Below are positions 6,650 to 8,272 of a stretch of DNA of 8,272 nucleotides, piece after piece. This stretch comes from an uncultured Prevotella sp. (lineage in GTDB: Bacteria > Bacteroidota > Bacteroidia > Bacteroidales > Bacteroidaceae). The stretch lies in NCBI GenBank assembly GCA_937906765.1, contig CALCUV010000267.1, positions 1 to 8,272 on the forward strand, in the 5' to 3' direction. Numbering within the stretch: position 1 is the stretch's first letter; every line of letters begins with the position of its first letter. The notes under the pieces were generated by a model. The model had not been told where the DNA came from. It saw nothing but the letters and a program-made list of their open reading frames with translations, and did no database searches. The position numbers were made by a program, and so were the translations under genes.

Positions 6650-6682
6650 AACCCCTTTCTCGCACGAGGAAGGGGTTTCTTG
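6650..6682 (+). terminator. Rho-independent terminator of the DUF6029-Omp28 operon
   Basis: AACCCCTTTCTCG (6650-6662) pairs with CGAGGAAGGGGTT (6665-6677) with one mismatch, and the T-rich TTTCTTGTTT follows. It begins 9 nt after the Omp28-type stop codon. Confidence 0.85.
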
Positions 6683-6758
6683 TTTCATTAATCTCACGAT
6701 GATGGTTAGAGGTGTTTAAAAAAAACAATATCACAAAACTAAAGTAACTTATTTTTTG

Positions 6759-6766
6759 TAATTTTG
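6759..6766 (+). promoter_or_regulatory. Bacteroidetes -7 element for ackA
   Basis: TAATTTTG matches TAnnTTTG exactly and lies about 32 nt before the ackA ATG, predicting a short leader of roughly 25 nt. The -33 position has no clear TTTG. The 12-mer GTAATTTTGCAC (6758-6769) is identical to that in the tlpA-like promoter. Confidence 0.65.
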
Positions 6767-6798
6767 CACTTGTAAAATAACCAAACAACTTTTGCAAT

Positions 6799-7986
6799 AT
6801 GAAAATTCTCGTAATCAATTGCGGTAGCTCTTCTATCAAGTACAAGTTGTACGAAATGGACGACCAGTCTGTTCTTGCTGCCGGTGGTATTGAAAAAATT
6901 GGTCTTGAAGGTTCTTTCTTGAAGACAAAGATCAATGGTGAAACAAAGATTATCAACCACGAATGCCCCACTCATACGGAAGGTATCAAGTTGATGTTTG
7001 ACACCCTTCTCAACGCTGAGTATGGTGCCATTAAGAGCTTGGACGAAATTTCTGCCGCAGGTCACCGCATCGTGGCTGGCGGTCGCTTCACACAGAGTCA
7101 GGTAGTGACTGACGCTATGCTCGAAGAATGGAAGCAGTATATGGACCTTGCTCCCCTTCACAGTCCCGCTCACCTCAAGGGTTATCAGGCAGTGAAGAAC
7201 ATGCTCCCCAACCTTCCCCAGGTGTTCGTGTTCGACACAGCGTTCCACCAGACAATGCCCGAAAAGTGCTACATGTATGCTGTTCCCTACAAGTATTACG
7301 AGAACAACAATATCCGCCGTTGGGGTGCACACGGTACAAGTCACCGCTTCGTTTCAGCGCGTGTAGCAGAATTCCTCGGTCAGAACGTGGAAGACCTCAA
7401 GATTATCACTTGTCACATCGGTAACGGTGCGTCAATCTCTGCGGTGAAGGACGGTAAGTGCTTCGAAACTTCAATGGGTCTCACTCCCCTCGAAGGTATG
7501 ATGATGGGAACACGCTCAGGTGACATCGACGCTTCAGCAGTGCTCGCTATCATGAAGGCAGAAGGCTATGACGCTGACCGCATGAGCGACCTCTTGAACA
7601 AGGAAAGTGGTGTGCTCGGTATCTCTGGTGTTTCAAGCGATATGCGTGAAGTTAAGGAAGCTGCTGACAATGGCAACGAACGCGCGAAGTTGGCGCTCGA
7701 AATGTACTGCCACCGCATCAAGAAGTACATCGGTTCTTATGCTGCCATCATGGGTGGTGTAGATGTAATCGTATTTACTGCAGGTGTGGGTGAACACCAG
7801 TGGGATGTGCGTTACAATTCTGTAAGCGGTCTCGAATTCCTCGGCGTGAAACTCGACGAAGAAAAGAACCTCAAAAACTTCGGTGAAGAAGAAATTATCT
7901 CTGCAGAAGATAGCCGCGTAAAGGTAGTTGTAGTTCCCACCGACGAAGAACTCATGATTGCCAGCGACACCCTCGCTTTGATTTAA
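6799..7986 (+). CDS. ackA: Acetate kinase with altered substrate-pocket residues
   Basis: Acetate kinase (EC 2.7.2.1) transfers phosphate between acetyl phosphate and ADP, making ATP and acetate in the cytoplasm. The 395 residues are near the usual ~400 and begin with MKILVINCGSSSIKYKL. The catalytic set of the Methanosarcina thermophila enzyme is retained: Asn7, Arg90 (R91), Asp146 (D148), His178 (H180), Arg239 (R241) and Glu383 (E384). His121 and His206 are also present, as are the signatures MGLTPLEG and GTRSGDID. Several normally near-invariant positions differ. The Phe of GFHGTSH is Ala177; this is F179 in M. thermophila, part of the pocket for the acetate methyl group. GHRVVHGG reads GHRIVAGG, PLHNPAN reads PLHSPAH, and GEN reads GEH. 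The gene is monocistronic, with its own -7 element and a strong terminator. Its usual partner pta is not in the window. Family identity is secure; acetate is the default substrate, but a broader short-chain specificity is possible. Confidence 0.95.
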   Translation: MKILVINCGSSSIKYKLYEMDDQSVLAAGGIEKIGLEGSFLKTKINGETKIINHECPTHTEGIKLMFDTLLNAEYGAIKSLDEISAAGHRIVAGGRFTQSQVVTDAMLEEWKQYMDLAPLHSPAHLKGYQAVKNMLPNLPQVFVFDTAFHQTMPEKCYMYAVPYKYYENNNIRRWGAHGTSHRFVSARVAEFLGQNVEDLKIITCHIGNGASISAVKDGKCFETSMGLTPLEGMMMGTRSGDIDASAVLAIMKAEGYDADRMSDLLNKESGVLGISGVSSDMREVKEAADNGNERAKLALEMYCHRIKKYIGSYAAIMGGVDVIVFTAGVGEHQWDVRYNSVSGLEFLGVKLDEEKNLKNFGEEEIISAEDSRVKVVVVPTDEELMIASDTLALI

Positions 7987-8010
7987 GCTACACAATATAT
8001 ATATAATGAG

Positions 8011-8040
8011 AAAATGCGCACCAAAGTGCGCATTTTTTTT
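8011..8040 (+). terminator. Rho-independent terminator of ackA
   Basis: AAAATGCGCAC (8011-8021), the 4-nt loop CAAA and GTGCGCATTTTTTTT (8026-8040) form an intrinsic terminator 25 nt after the stop codon. It can also work on the opposite strand because of the flanking A run. Confidence 0.93.
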
Positions 8041-8074
8041 GTGCAATACGATATACAAGTGGTTTTATATTATA

Positions 8075-8255
8075 ATTGCAGTCCGGTAAACGTTTCTAAT
8101 TCTATGAATATAAAGTTGTTTGAATGGTATAAGCCCCACAGTTTGCATGATTCCCCTGAAAGGGGATAAAGCCATTAGCCCAGGGCGTTGCCCTGGGCTG
8201 GGTGCTTATTGGCCTTTCAGACCGTTACTTCTTAAAAACTTTACCGGACAGCAAT
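8075..8255. mobile_element. MITE-like element 2, same termini as element 1
   Basis: The left terminus ATTGCAGTCCGGTAAA (8075-8090) and right terminus TTTACCGGACAGCAAT (8240-8255) are 16-bp inverted repeats with one mismatch. They are nearly identical to the ends of the element at 1206-1514, and the right flank AATAACAAAT is shared too. The 149-nt interior is unrelated to that of element 1. It holds stacked hairpins: CCCCT/AGGGG (8153-8165), CTGAAAGG/CCTTTCAG (8157-8164, 8213-8220) and the GCCCAGGGC hairpin. There is no coding capacity. A non-autonomous transposable element is the simplest reading. Confidence 0.6.
8177..8199. repeat. GCCCAGGGC hairpin inside MITE-like element 2
   Basis: AGCCCAGGGC and GCCCTGGGCT pair perfectly over 10 bp around the 3-nt loop GTT. 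An outer ATAAGC-CCC/GGG-TGCTTAT pairing (about 8129-8209) can extend the fold. From memory, similar GCCCAGGGCGTTGCCCTGGG hairpins occur between genes in several bacterial phyla; I could not verify this here. Confidence 0.75.
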
Positions 8256-8272
8256 AATAACAAATACCTCCG

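Noticed and set aside
6739..7344. Minus-strand 201-codon open frame
   Set aside because: It is a shadow of ackA, antisense to its catalytic core and promoter.

Overview
The window looks like chromosome from a Bacteroidales bacterium, most likely Prevotellaceae or a close relative. This rests on four points: Omp28-type and DUF6029-type envelope proteins, an acetate kinase of the Bacteroides type, promoters matching the Bacteroidetes -7 motif TAnnTTTG, and translation starts with no Shine-Dalgarno sequence. The genus is an inference. All five recognised genes lie on the + strand.

Layout: (1) 2-1045 is the 3' part of an eight-TM-type metal permease of the SO_0444/ArsP-like class, carrying a Cys-rich linker and a C-terminal heavy-metal-associated (HMA) domain. 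(2) 1046-2261 is a 1.2-kb gene-free mosaic of palindromic DNA. It holds a long stem-loop, a MITE-like element with 17-bp terminal inverted repeats that encloses a large CACGAAT palindrome, a smaller palindrome, a second CACGAAT palindrome, and a second long stem-loop related to the first. (3) 2262-2756 encodes a secreted TlpA-like thioredoxin with its own promoter. (4) 2757-3308 holds a strong stem-loop and two direct copies of another repeat family, one of them interrupted by a 94-bp palindrome. (5) 3309-6641 is a two-gene operon for a DUF6029-type outer-membrane beta-barrel and an Omp28-type lipoprotein with a thioredoxin-like CxxC domain; it ends at a good terminator. (6) 6799-7986 is ackA, a monocistron with its own promoter and terminator. 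(7) 8075-8255 is a second MITE-like element with the same terminal repeats as the first but different contents.

Functionally, the thioredoxin, barrel and CxxC lipoprotein plausibly form an envelope thiol-redox or surface system. Acetate kinase belongs to fermentative acetate/ATP metabolism and appears unrelated to its neighbours. The permease belongs to metal (Cu/Zn-type) export. The most unusual signals are non-coding (several families of nested inverted repeats), plus an acetate kinase whose expected substrate-pocket Phe is Ala.
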